DNA of 64,000 nt from Jacaranda mimosifolia. Its lineage: Eukaryota; Streptophyta; Magnoliopsida; Lamiales; Bignoniaceae. Position numbers and translations under genes: made by a program. The stretch spans positions 39,526,230 to 39,590,229 of the forward strand of contig CM032121.1 of NCBI GenBank assembly GCA_018894105.1. The letters are read 5' to 3'. The notes under the pieces are model-generated. The model did no database searches. It was not told the DNA's origin and saw only the letters and a program-made list of their open reading frames with translations. Below are positions 1 through 11,025 of this stretch, one piece after another (within the stretch, counting starts at the first letter, position 1; each line of letters opens with the position of its first letter).

Positions 1-361
1 TGTAAAAAGTAAAATTTATTAAAAATAAATAAATAAGTTGTCCACTTGACGACTGCTTGATAGGGTTTGTTGAACGATTTTAATATTATCGCATGTAATT
101 CAACGGGTTAAAATTTTACTTATATAGTAACGTTATATTAGCCTGATATATTATATTTTGATTCACTTAGGTATAGACGAAAATATTTTCTTGGCTGAAG
201 TTATTAGTGGGTTTTGTTTTTTTGTTTTTTTAAACAAGAATGCCAATTGATATTAAATTAAGAATTGGGAAGGAATAACTAAATGTCAAAGTGATATAGA
301 AAAAATAATATCAAATTTGAGAAATACTTTAACTTTTTATGTAATTTAAATTCAAGAATTT

Positions 362-824
362 TGGTAGTGTTTGGATATGAATTATGTGTTTTGGATTATA
401 TATTTTGAGAGAATAAGTTTTGAAAGTGGAGTTAAGGAATGTGAAATTTGTGTTGGGGAATGCGATGTATGCTTGTTTATATTTTGGGAATAATAAGAAA
501 ATTATTTTGAAAAAATTTGGTATGTTTGTTTATGTTTTGGGAGGAGACAAATTCTATTGTAACAGTCAAATTAATGCATTTTTATCAGGTTTTTGGGGTG
601 AAAATAGAATTGAGTGATTTTTTTATTGTTAAAATAATAATAATAAACGTATGATGTGTATATATATATAATATATCTATATATTGGAAAATAAAGAAGT
701 TTGGGGGATAATGAAAGATAAAAGAAGGTATTTTGAAAATTTTAATTTAGCATTTTAGAGGAAATTTTTTTGTATGTTTGGTTATATTTTGGGAAAACAA
801 CAAAATGTCACCAAACATAGCCAT
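362..824 (+). mobile_element. MITE family B copy (GTTTGGTTATGTTTT type)
   Basis: Non-coding AT-rich element whose ends read TAGTGTTTGG and CCAAACATAG. The interior carries landmarks shared with the copies at 4,029, 17,537 and 58,143: a TGTTTGTTTATGTTTTGGGAG stretch followed by TGTAACAGTCAAAT. It lies in the last visible intron of the partial polygalacturonase gene. The 65-codon reading frame in it is not a gene. Bases 1-361 to its left are AT-rich with nothing recognisable. Confidence 0.6.
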
Positions 825-997
825 TAATATAATTATTGTGTTTCTACATCAAAATTTTTGTCAATTGGACAAGGGCTTGATGACTATTGAGGAAAACTAA
901 TATCTCAAAAAGCTAATTAAAATCAACTATGACTTTTATTTCATGAAATAATATAAGATGGAATTTTTTGATAAAATAGTAGGAAAAAAATAATTAC

Positions 998-3543
998 CAC
1001 AAGCCAAGTTCAAGTTTTGGATGTCCACATGCTGAACATTTGAGATGTGGATTCCGTCTGTGTTGGGGCTATCGCCTGGAGACGATGTAGTCAAACTGAA
1101 GATACGAAGGTATTGGGTACCATCAATGAAAATATGAAATAGAGGGCTGTTTTGAATTGTTATCCCTGTAACTGTCACATTAACACTATCCGCAATCCGG
1201 AGTGCCTACAATATAGCAAATAATAATAATAATAATTAAAGTCAAATATTATTTAATAAACTGAAATCCATATACTTAAGGAACAAAACATGAAATTTCT
1301 TATACATAATGAGATAACAATTGCTTTCAAATGTGATCTTCAATTATAAAATTCTACTAAGACGGTGTTTGGCTAAACTTATTTTAAATATCTTATAAGT
1401 TCATATATCTCATAAGATGTTTTTGGAGCTTACAAAATGTTAGATCTTATTTTTAAAATAAGTAGTTGAAGTGTTTGGATAAAATAAGATATTGGAGCTT
1501 ATAAAATGTTAATAATGGCAATTTTGTAATTAAAATGGTTAAAAATGAAGCAGTTTGTTAAGATTTTAACAATAAGTTAGGGTTTCCTTACTTTTTCTAA
1601 AAGAGCTTATAAGCTCCTAACATCTTATTTTAGAATCTTATAAAAAAATTTTAAAAAAATATTACCAAACATTTTTTATCAACTTATAAAATATTTTGAG
1701 GAGCTTATAAGCTCATCCAAACACCCTCTGACTCAGATTTCAAAGTGTGCAATTTTGTAGCGTACCAAATTTCAATAAATTTGTTAAACTCAAAGATTTG
1801 TTTGGTTATGTTTCCCGAAAACAACATTATTTTAGGAAAACATAATCAAACATATTTTCATTTTTCCTCCAAAACGCACATTCTCCAATATATACATATA
1901 TATTATATATATTTTATTATTATTTTAACATTAAAATCATCACTCAGTTCCATTTTCACTCCAAAAACCAAAAAAAAAAAAAAAATTAATTTGATTGCTA
2001 CAGTAAAAAATATATTCCCCAAAACAAATAATCATTCATCCAAAACACATAATAAACATATAATAAAATCAAATAAAAAACACAATCAAACATCCCCACA
2101 GTAATCTTTAGTAAAATTATTGAAAATGCTTTTATGAATTATTTTTATATAAAAATTTATTTTATCAAGTTTTAGTTAATTTCCTTTTTAAACATTTATT
2201 ACCATTACTTAGTTCTTACATTCGGCCTTAACCCACTTCCGGGAGCAGCCCACCAAGACTCGCCACGTCCGTCGATTACTCCCTTGCCGCTTATGGTTAA
2301 CCCCTTACGAAGTCTAATGAATAAAATCCACTGAAAATCGGTAGATACCCATTGCGACTTTGTCAATGGGGCAACGATCTTCCCTTCCACCTGCAGGAAA
2401 ATGAAGTCAATTAAAAACCCTTTAGCCTTTTAGAGTTTTTTGTCCTATTAAGGTTAATTATATGATGAGTGAATTATAATAATATAAAGAAATAATTAAA
2501 TTTCGTTGAATTTGAACTGAGCAAAATTCAAAAACTTTTGAGCCCAAATAGTATTTGCCTGCATTCAGATGAATTATATGATGAGTGCATTATAATATGA
2601 AAAAATGCAATTAGATCTCGTCAACGTTGATCTGATTAAAGTTTTAAAAATTTGACCTTAGGTAGTGTCTGGTCGTATACAGATTAATTATATGATGGAT
2701 GAATTATAATAATATAGGAAATATAATAAAATCTCATCAAATTCAATTTGATTAAGATTCAAAAAATTTTGAGCCCAGATAGTGTTTGCCATATTCAGAT
2801 TAATTATATGATGAGTACATTATAATAATATAAAAAAATATAATTAGATCTCGTCAACTCTTATATGATTAAAATTTTAAATTTTCGAGTTTAGATAGTG
2901 TTTGTTCGTATTCAGATTAATTATAATGATGAGTAAATTATAACAATATTAAAAAAAAAATTAAGATTCTTTTTTATTTTGACTAATTATTTTTGATAAG
3001 AAATTTACTTGGACCACAATGTGTTGGCAATTGTTTCCTTCAAAAGATATTGGTTGGAGTAGAAAGGTAAATCCTGCGGGGACTAAAATCACCCCACCAT
3101 TCACTTGGCATGCTGCATTCCATGCATTTTGAAATGCCTGCACAAAAGTAAAAACAATAAATTAAAAAAATTAATGTTACATTTTTTTTTTTGAAAGAAA
3201 TGTTATTAACAAATATTAAGTAGAATAAATAAATAGAAAATATTTTTTTCCCTTTTTTTTTTTGACTAATTATAAATAATTAAATTTCTGATTTTACCTT
3301 TACATCGTTCGTCTTTCCATCTCCTCTAGCACCAAAGCTTAGTACATTAAAAACGGGAGCACCAGCAGTGTTCCCGTAATTATGTGGTATATCATTTTCT
3401 GGCATAATAAAATTATTTTTTTCAAAGAATGACATAAAATAGCTCAAATAATTGCCTTCTCTACTATAGCAAATTACATGCTCTAAAGAAGTGAAACACA
3501 AGAGAATACAAAATAAAAACCTAAAATATGTTTGAAAAAACAT
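998..3543 (-). CDS. Polygalacturonase (GH28), partial, runs off left edge
   Basis: Pectin-degrading endo/exo-polygalacturonase of glycoside hydrolase family 28, secreted to the cell wall. Four exons are visible on the minus strand: 3543-3298, 3137-3009, 2390-2220 and 1205-998, joined in phases 0, 0, 0, with phase 1 at the last donor. The protein shows a hydrophobic signal peptide (MFFQTYFRFLFCILLCF), the FNVLSFGARGDG N-terminal motif, GVIDGRGESWW and the catalytic NTDGIH motif. The GDDC, GHG and RIK motifs are not present, because the next exon would lie left of base 1. An upstream in-frame ATG at 3612 exists, but a TATA box at 3632-3641 predicts transcription starting near 3604, so the ATG at 3543 is preferred. 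Compared with its neighbour at 7,680-10,533 it lacks the 15-codon exon 4 and joins RPN directly to ALRI, which fits other family members. Introns hold two MITEs and a tandem repeat. Whether it is a working gene cannot be judged here. Confidence 0.82.
1364..1728 (+). mobile_element. MITE family A copy (GGTGTTTGGCTAAACTTATTT type)
   Basis: Terminal inverted repeats GGTGTTTGG and CCAAACACC bound an AT-rich interior built from repeated CTTATAAG-type motifs. The same ends and interior recur at 5,427, 21,994, 29,911, 50,434 and 60,820. It sits in intron 3 of the partial polygalacturonase gene. Confidence 0.7.
1796..2104 (-). mobile_element. MITE family B copy, reverse orientation
   Basis: It carries GTTTGGTTATGTTTCCCGAA at one end and CACAATCAAACATCCCC at the other, with the shared GCTACAGTAAAAA landmark (reverse of the TACTGTAACAG motif in the plus-oriented copies). 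It lies in intron 3 of the partial polygalacturonase gene beside a family A copy. The 119-codon open frame across it is MITE sequence. Confidence 0.6.
2455..2955. repeat. Tandem repeat, about 116-bp unit, five copies
   Basis: The phrase TAATTATATGATGAGT recurs at 2455, 2571, 2685, 2801 and 2918, giving unit lengths of 116, 114, 116 and 117 bp. Each unit continues with an ATTATAATAATAT block, a (T)AGATCTCGTCAA-like block and TAGTGTTTG. The array fills most of intron 2 (2391-3008) of the partial polygalacturonase gene. Confidence 0.8.
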
Positions 3544-3631
3544 TTTAATTGCACCTATTTTTCTTTTATATATGCTTGTTTTTTTACTTATATTTTTGTT
3601 TCTTGGTGCCATTTTGAGGTGGGCTTTGGAA

Positions 3632-3641
3632 CTATATATAG
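3632..3641 (-). promoter_or_regulatory. TATA box of the partial polygalacturonase gene
   Basis: CTATATATAG lies 89 bp upstream of the preferred ATG at 3543. This spacing would give a leader of about 60 nt and would exclude the upstream ATG at 3612 from the mRNA. Confidence 0.5.
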
Positions 3642-3649
3642 GACAAAAT

Positions 3650-5426
3650 GAATCTATAATTTCATGGAAATAGTGTATATAATTTCATATTCACCATGTT
3701 GGATTTGGGGTACAAAATGAGATTATTGAATTGTGATTAATAGATGGAAAGTCTTTGCAATTTTTTGACAATCAAAGACAAGTCAAGCATCCAATTTGAT
3801 ATTAATACAAAATGTCCAACATATATACAATGATTCTATTAATCTTGACCAATACCCTTTTTCAACTTACCCCTTTTTCTCTTTTTTCCCTTTTTTAACG
3901 AGAACAATTGATTACAATGAAAATCACAATAAAATTAAAGTAATAGTAATTTTTTCTAGAAAAATATTCCAAGAAATTGGTGAGATTATGAAAATTACAA
4001 GGAAACTATTGGCATGAAGGTAAAGGTGATGTTTGGTTATGTTTTGTATCATGTATTTTGGGAGTAGAGTTGGATAATGTAAAACTTGCATTGGGGAATG
4101 TGATATATATATTTGTTGGGGAGTACTTAAAAAATTATTTTTGAGAGTCTTAGTATATTTGTTTATGTTTTGAAGGGAGAAATTTTTTTACTGTAACAGT
4201 CAAATCAATGCTTTTATGTTGGATTTTTGAAGTGAAAATAGAATTAAATAATATTTTTATTATAAAAATAATAATAAAATATATATGATATAAATATATG
4301 GAAAAATAGGGAAGTTTGGGAAATAATAAAAAATAAGAGAGAATATTTAAAAAAAACCTATTCTAGTATTTTAATGGAAAACAGAATGTAGGTTTGATTA
4401 TGTTTTGATAAAACAAAACTGTTTTGCCAAAACATAACCAAACACTCCCAAAGCTACAAACAAAGGAGGAAAGAAAAAGGTTGATGCAATATGAGCACCA
4501 ATAGAAAATGCGTGTAATGCACTGATAAGAAATAAAAGGCTCGCACAAGGAATAGATGTGTATTTTTCTAAAAAATTGGTGATTGAAACCTTTCGATAGG
4601 CAAAAGGGTTTATTTATACATTTGAGAACAGGAACCTCCCCTATTTTATCGGGAATTTATTTTAAATAACTAATATTCAGATATTGTGATCAGGATAATG
4701 ATTTCAGAATCTCTCATTATTCATGTCTTTTACTTTCTATGAGCATTGCGGAGCCAGCTACTAATTATTCAACTGTTACGAGGCAGGTTTTCAATCAACT
4801 TGAACCCACCCCATAGATATTTTATAGTCTCTCAACTCGTTCTACCCACCCCACAAGTTTTACAAGTGAAAACCTGCACCCTAACCGCAATGTATATGTA
4901 AAACCGAAATCCTACCTAACCCTACTTATACCTAATTATAAACCTTATTAGATACTATGTAATAATTAAGAAAATATTATAATTTATTAGAATATCATAT
5001 CATTTACTTTAAAAATTGTCCTTTTTAAATTAAAATTAATATGAAAATTTTAATCCAAGCTAAAGTTGCACAATAACACAAACCAATTTAGCTAAAATAA
5101 TATAAAAAAAAATTAAAGATGCATAGACTACATGCTAGTATGTGAGAAAAGGAAGGGACACTATCAAACACCAAATTTTAAGACTGAAAAAATTACATTT
5201 AAAGTTAGATGATTATATATATTTTTGTAAAATATTTCAAGTGGGGGGATTAAATTTACCATACATCAAACCCAATCTGCACAACAGATATTAAGGTACA
5301 AACTTGTCCTACCCTACTACAATTCGGAGTGAATTTTCTACCCATTTCAATTGAAACAGATCAAAAAGGGTACCTACGAATCAAATATAAAATGTCATTA
5401 CTATATGTCATCTCCATGCGACTAAA
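3650..5426. other. Intergenic region between the two polygalacturonase genes, left part
   Basis: AT-rich DNA with no supportable gene. A family B MITE occupies about 4,027-4,450. From about 4,780 to 5,390 there are scattered ACCCACCCC/CCTACC phrases that resemble a degenerate dispersed repeat, but I could not define its ends. Confidence 0.5.
4027..4450 (+). mobile_element. MITE family B copy
   Basis: Begins GTGATGTTTGGTTATGTTTTG and ends CCAAAACATAACCAAACACTC, an inverted-repeat pair. The interior contains the shared TTTTTTTACTGTAACAGTCAAAT-type block. Confidence 0.65.
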
Positions 5427-6575
5427 AGGGTGTTTGGGTTAGTTTATAAGCTTCTCAAAACATCTTATAAGATGATTAAGAGATTATAAGTTGATAAAAA
5501 ATATTTGATAATTGATGAGGGTAAGAGCTGTATATAGCTGGATTGGGACGGAATCTGGGTGGATCGACCTGCCTGGCCGAGTAAATGAGCTCCACAGATA
5601 CCCGGGCTGAGTCCTGCAACTAAGAGCAAACGTCAGGCTAGCCGAGATGCCCTCAGCGTAGGCTCTCTGACGCTCAAGTTAGTATGAGGTTGGGTAGATA
5701 ATGAGCAGCAGAGTGAGGGCTTTGTAGTATAGAATAGCATATCTTTAAAATGCTGGAATAGGGGTATTTATAGCCCCAAGTAAGAGATCAAAATGTCCAT
5801 GGTACCCTTGCTCTTGCAGGGAGGACCTTTGTCATTGCATAAGGGTTTTTAGGTCTTTTCCTTATCTGAAATCCTCTTTCCAAGTGGCGCCCCCATATCC
5901 TTTTGGGATACGGTGGAGATCTCACATTTAATGCAGAGGCAAGCCGCCTGTCAGTGTATTTAATGTGGCAGAGTAGTGGTTGAGTGCATTAAATGCGACA
6001 GCGACTGGTGGTCAGATAAACCTTCCTGTCTCAGAGGTCGACCTCTTCTGGTCGAAATATCTCCCTGACCGAATCTCTCTAACCACTCTGGTCGAGTACA
6101 TGACCTCTTCTGGTCGAGATGTTCGCGGCCGTGGGCCTCACCGTGGTCGACCCCTTCTGGTCGACCTCTTCTGGTCGAGATGTCAAGTGCATGACCTCTC
6201 TGGTCGACCTATTATTGGGCTTGGGATGATTGTATTGGGCCTGTTGGGCTCGTCTTACTTCCCCATATCAATAATATTTTTAAAAAAGAGCTTATAAGAT
6301 CTTAATATAAGATGTTATGAGCTTATAAACTCTTTTTAAAAAAGTAAGGAGATACTAACTTATTTTAAAAATTTTAGCAAGTTTCTCTATTTTTAAACAT
6401 TTTAATTACAAATTTGTCATTATTAACATCTTATAAACTTCAAAATCTTATTTTATCCAAATACTTCAACAACTTATTTTAAAAATAAAATTTAACATCT
6501 TATAAATTCTAAAAATATTTTATAAAATATAAGAGCTTATAAAATATTTTAATTAAGTTTAGTCAAACACTCTAT
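5427..6575 (+). mobile_element. MITE family A copy split by a solo LTR
   Basis: The left part (5427-5512) begins GGGTGTTTGGG. The right part (6271 onward) continues the same element and ends TTAAGTTTAGTCAAACACTC near 6,575. The 758 bp between them are a solo LTR flanked by ATAAT on both sides, so the LTR is younger than this MITE. Confidence 0.75.
5513..6270 (-). mobile_element. Solo LTR of an LTR retrotransposon, copy 1
   Basis: The element starts TGATGAGGGTAAG and ends CCCCATATCA, giving the TG...CA ends typical of LTRs. It is flanked by a perfect 5-bp target duplication ATAAT (5508-5512 and 6271-6275). On the minus strand a CTATAAATACC promoter motif lies at about 5,764-5,774, and the U3 part (about 6,025-6,210) contains repeats of ACCTCTTCTGGTCGA. 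No internal retroelement coding region is attached, so this is a solo LTR left by recombination. A second, longer copy in the opposite orientation lies at 47,136-48,025. The 105-codon frame at 5,980 is chance within the LTR. Confidence 0.85.
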
Positions 6576-6579
6576 AGGA

Positions 6580-6900
6580 CAATACACCTCCCGCTGAGTG
6601 GCGGTTTTGACGGTCGCGAGCTGTGCAGCTCAAGTCCATGCTTTAAATTGGATCAGTAGATAAACTTAGCTCGGAATTTCGAATTGCACCTAAATCGGGT
6701 CGGTAATATTTCCACGGGGCTTGTGGGAATAACACGGTCGGTGCTAAAGTTAATTGTAATTGGGCCGCACTATCAAAGATGCTTAAAGCAGTCTTCAACT
6801 AATCTGGGCCGTTCATTTGAGCTGGGGACTCTTTGACTGGGCTCATATGAAATCCTGTGTTGGGCCGTATTGTCGCGGTATTAGTAATCTCATCAAACGT
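6580..6900. other. GC-richer island with four TGGGCY motifs
   Basis: This segment is clearly richer in G+C than its surroundings and carries TGGGCC at 6761, 6805 and 6861 and TGGGCT at 6837. TGGGCY is the site II element bound by TCP factors in many plant housekeeping promoters. No open reading frame or gene starts on either side, so a promoter remnant or transduced fragment is possible. I do not recognise the sequence. Confidence 0.35.
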
Positions 6901-6920
6901 AATTACATTACTTAATGTTT

Positions 6921-7020
6921 CGAGTGGCCTATAGCCTAATAGCATAAATCTTTCACATAATGTGTAAAATTAGGAATTCAAACCCAAACAGATACCTGAT
7001 GTGCGTGTGTGTATAAATAA
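6921..7020 (+). mobile_element. SINE-like copy (tRNA-derived family C)
   Basis: The order GAGTGGCCTATAGCC ... TTTCACATAATG ... GAATTCAAACCC ... GTGTGTATAAATAA matches the copies at 10,940, 12,031, 48,821 and 51,688. The GAATTCRARCC part resembles a pol III B box, and the GTGGC part an A box. Bases 7,021-7,679 after it are AT-rich with nothing recognised. Confidence 0.55.
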
Positions 7021-7679
7021 AAACAAAGTACATTTCATATATACCGCAAAGGGGTTTTGGTCCACCAATACATGTACTTCCTTTCTAATTAAATTCTATT
7101 GTAAATTATATAACTACTACAAGTAAAATCCCTCAAGCCTTGTTTGCTTGATTTGATTGGATGTGATACGTATCTAATCAAGTCTCTTTTAATATTTGTT
7201 TTAATTGATAAATTTTTTTGATAAATCTTAGACCCAACATTATTTATTATTGCTTTTGAAAAATGGATTAAAGTGGGGAATGCTTGATTTGATGTGATAA
7301 GAATTACAAAAATCAAATAGAGCTTATTTTTTTATCTTATTTTCAATTAAACCTTATTCATAAGAATGGAAAAGAATGAGGAATTTGTGAAAAATATATT
7401 AAAATGTATAATGGATATAATAGGAAATTTATATATTGTATTTTAATTTATTTATATATTAATCTCACTAACCATACATAAAATTAGAATATTATATCCT
7501 AATGAACTTAAAATATATTCATTTGCTTATATATCACTTCTAATCACATGATTAAAAGCAAACGAGTGCTCATGAAAATATGACTAATAGGACTATTTTC
7601 CGATTGCAGAACCACCCGGGCCCACATATATATTAATTGAGTCTCTAACTATATAAAAATTACTTTTTCCATCACTAAT

Positions 7680-10533
7680 TCAACACAATCCACCGTTGCT
7701 ATATGGTTGTTTATGGGATGGATCCCCTGTTCCCAAACAACTGATAGGAGGAGTGGTGGCTGTTTTCAGTTCCCCAAAGGCCTCCCAGCAATAGGGATTT
7801 TCGTTCTTTGCCTGTGATAACGGGTTCAGGACTATGCTTGATAAAGTTATCCCGGCACATGGTGCGGAGTCACTGCAGGCAAAGTGCACAGGATTAGCTG
7901 TGTAAGTTCCCCTTATGGACTGATAAGTTACGCCAGAAACAGCCACGGCTGATGTCTTATTGGGGCATTGATGCCCATCGCAGTAGTATTGGTCGATGAC
8001 TATAGGAGTTTCCACTTCAGAAACTTGAATATTTGAGAACATCACTCCTTGCACCAAGCCTGAACCACCCTGCAGTTCAAATACACTGTTTCATAATTTG
8101 ATATGATAAAAAGTAGAAATAGTCCAAGAAATGCTGAAAATTGCAGCGCTGAGGGCTGGAAAGTAGCCAAATATTTCAAGATTTGTGTCTTTTCGTTCAG
8201 GACTGAGTCTAATTCGATTAGAGCTTATGTGTTTGGGCATATATGATTAGACAAGATTTATATACTAATGATACATAAGTTAGAAATGGTATTTAATACC
8301 ATGTAATCTATTATTTGCTTTGATTTTAGAAATTTGTGATATCCTACACTTGACACAATATAATGTTTAGTTAGCAAAATTGCTCAATATAATTACACTT
8401 TGTAATGTTCAAAATATCATAACTTCTAAAAAGGTAAATTTCCAAAATGATGGTTAGGGTCTTTATATGAGGGGTAATAATGACTTTTTTAATCTTTATC
8501 ATATTAGATTTAAAAAAATAAAAAATCGATCAAGCCATCTTGGTATGATCCATAAACTAGCTTGACCCGTGATATCATGTCGGATCGTAAAAATATCATG
8601 GGCCATAAAAATGTGAAGCAAATAAGGTTTGAAAATATATTTATCATGTCTCATCATGTGAAGCAAATAAACCCTTAGAAAATTGAGGGTAGATGGCGTT
8701 GTCATTAATTTCAAGCGTTTGAAGCTCTTTGATATGAGTTCTTCTTGTTCCTATAGGAGGATTACTTATAGTCCTTCAAGATAATTTACCTGCCAAGTCT
8801 TGATTCTTACACCATTCAAAGTGTTCTGTATTGTGGAGTCACGGACAGTAACATTTGAAACGCAGGCTTTAGTCCCATCCTTCCCCAGTCCCCCAATGCT
8901 TATTCCATGCCCAGGTCCGCAGTTCACATTGTGTACGTATATCCCAGAGCAACCCGTTTGGATGGAAATGCAGTCATCTCCTGGAAAATAGTACAGTTTT
9001 TGCAGCTATTTTATTCTGATAAAAAAAAAATATAAGTGTTGAATTTTGGAACGATGATAAGTTACCACAAGCAAGAGATGTCGTATGGATAACGACGTTT
9101 TGGGAGTTTTGGAGATGGATTCCGTCTGTGTTGGGGCTATTTCCAGGGGATGATATGCTTATGCCAAAGACTTGAACACCATTGCAGTCGTCAAATTTTA
9201 GGTGCGTTTGAGGGCTGTTTTGGATCGTTATGCCTGTGACTGTGACACCGGTGCTTCCGTAAAATCTAAGTGCCTGGAAAATGGATCTGATTAGTTATTC
9301 TTTAATTCTGTTGTTTTGGTTAACTTAAAAGGGAATATCTTGCACTTACTGTTGGCTTAGTGCTTGGCATTCCTCCTCTGTCCTCAGCAGTTATCTGGAA
9401 AGAAGCATCCATATGGGTAGTCAAGAATGATATTTAGTTCTATTGAGATTGAATTTGGATAAAATATATACTTACTGCTGCTGATTCATCTGTTGGATTT
9501 GTCGTTGAGTAGTCGTTCCACCAGACGGATCCCTGGCCGTCTATTATTCCTTTACCTGTGATTGTTATCTTTTCAAGCTTTGTGAATTCCAGCCATTGCA
9601 AGAGCCCTGATCCCCAAGCTCCGGAGCCTTTGGGAGCAACTATTTTGCCATCCAACTGCAGGAGATTAATCAGAAAAGAATGCCCATTTTCATCGGGAGA
9701 CTAATTTCAGCTCGACTCATTTGCACCCCTAAATTTATTGCTTGAATGGCAAACTAGAATTTACCTGGAAAATGATATTCGACATGCAATTCGGTCCTGA
9801 AAAGGAGATGGGTCTGACCAGAAACACAGAGCCTGATGGCACCAGCATGACTGCCCCCTGCACTTTGCAAGCATCTGCCCATGCTGCTTCAAATGCCTGC
9901 CAAAAATGGGTTCAAATGGTTAAAATCTAAGTATTATATCAAGTTTCCTTTGCTTGATCCTTGATGGGGGCAAAACAAAACATATCTTAATTATGTGCAT
10001 GAATACTACATTAATCTTCATGTATATTTCTCCCACAATTATGGGTGAAGTCGAGTTGGGCCGAGTTAAGTTCCTATCCGGCTTGATGAAAATTCGAGTC
10101 TAACTCAACTCCTCGAATTATTAAGTGAATTATATACTGATTCACGAGCCTCTAGCTTAAATACAAATGATGAGCTCACAATAGAGATCGAGTCCGACAA
10201 AACTCTCACATGCCGGCTCGACTTTTATCTTTCTTACATATACATATCCTAACACATAAAACCAACGTGGGATACCACGATCACTCCAACAATGACTTAG
10301 AAAAATGAACTTACATTTGTTTCATCAGCAATTCCATCGCCTTTAGCACCGTAGCTCAAAACGTTAAACGTCGTGGAACTACTGCCGACGCCCTTCTTGT
10401 CTGCAACGATCTCTACTTGAGCACTGACTCTTCCTTGCTTCCGGTGCCTGTGACTTTTGGCGCTAATGGGAGAAATCAGCTGGCCAGACAAAAGCCAGAA
10501 AAGGAACATTGAGACATAAAGTGGGAACCTCAT
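7680..10533 (-). CDS. Polygalacturonase (GH28), complete
   Basis: Secreted pectin hydrolase cleaving alpha-1,4-galacturonan in the cell wall. Seven exons on the minus strand: 10533-10315, 9896-9765, 9655-9476, 9394-9350, 9273-9066, 8980-8790 and 8069-7680. Phases agree throughout and give 454 residues. The protein has a signal peptide ([17 protein letters not shown]), a basic SHRHRK stretch, [12 protein letters not shown], and all four GH28 signatures in order: [18 protein letters not shown] and RIK. The C-terminal domain has paired cysteines ([17 protein letters not shown]) and ends SNGGLC. It most resembles At1g48100-type plant polygalacturonases. A TATA motif lies at 10,631-10,640. It is the tandem relative of the gene at 998-3543, in the same orientation, which implies local duplication. 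All catalytic residues are present, so it is probably functional. Intron 1 carries a decayed family D repeat. Confidence 0.93.
10035..10225 (-). repeat. Decayed family D repeat (GAGCTCGAGCC-rich)
   Basis: Lies in intron 1 of the complete polygalacturonase gene. CTGATTCACGAGCCTCTAGC followed by TTAAATACAAATGATGAGCT matches the segment near 49,130 in the family D copy at 48,877-49,238, with many substitutions. Confidence 0.45.
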
Positions 10534-10630
10534 TCTGTTTGAACTTTGTGCGAGAGTAATTGGTTGAAATACGTGGTAGTTATGATCAGGTGTTTGTTTG
10601 TTGTTTGTTAAGATGAATGCCTGAGAGGTG

Positions 10631-10640
10631 TATTTATAAT
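10631..10640 (-). promoter_or_regulatory. TATA box of the complete polygalacturonase gene
   Basis: ATTATAAATA on the minus strand, about 100 bp upstream of the ATG at 10,533, which gives a leader of about 70 nt. Confidence 0.5.
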
Positions 10641-10939
10641 TGGTGAAAATGGTCTGAGAATAACTGTGTGCCCATAAGCTGCACAGTGATAATTGTTAGT
10701 TTCTTCTTAAACATTGACAAATTTTTATTTTATTTTTTTCTAATTTTCCTTTCGTGTACGTTTAGATAGTTAATTATCCACTGGAAAATATCGATAAATG
10801 AGTGATTTGATAGTAAATTCGAGTTCTATAAGAATAGATGGGATTTGAGCCCTGTAAAAATAGTGAGAATTAGCAATAATCCTCTTTGTACGAAAAATAA
10901 AAGGAAAAAATCATCCGTGTGAAACTACCAAGTTATATT

Positions 10940-11025
10940 GTCGAGTGGCTTGTGACCTAATATCATAAGTCTCCTCAATAATGTAGGAGGTCAAGAGTTC
11001 GAACCTGAATGAGCTCTTTTAAATT
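10940..11025 (+). mobile_element. SINE-like copy (family C)
   Basis: GTCGAGTGGCTTGTGACC followed by AGGAGGTCAAGAGTTCGAACC. The last block contains a near-perfect pol III B box (GAGTTCGAACC), and the block order matches the other family C copies. Confidence 0.6.

Noticed and set aside
420..617. 65-codon open frame near the left edge
   Set aside because: It lies wholly inside a family B MITE and its translation has no domain; the same DNA recurs in other MITE copies.
1745..2104. 119-codon open frame, plus strand
   Set aside because: It crosses a reverse MITE and a poly-A tract in a polygalacturonase intron; the composition is low complexity.
3544..3612. Upstream ATG extending the partial polygalacturonase by 23 residues
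   Set aside because: The TATA box at 3632-3641 would place transcription start downstream of this ATG, and the basic extension would bury the signal peptide.
5980..6297. 105-codon open frame with TTSGRDV-like repeats
   Set aside because: It is the translated U3 array of the solo LTR, antisense to the LTR.
6921..7020. Possible tRNA gene (A and B box-like motifs)
   Set aside because: No cloverleaf or anticodon stem can be drawn, and the same motif order recurs in several copies, so it is SINE-like.
998..10533. Calling the partial polygalacturonase a pseudogene
   Set aside because: All four visible exons are open and in phase with good splice sites; the missing motifs lie beyond the window edge.
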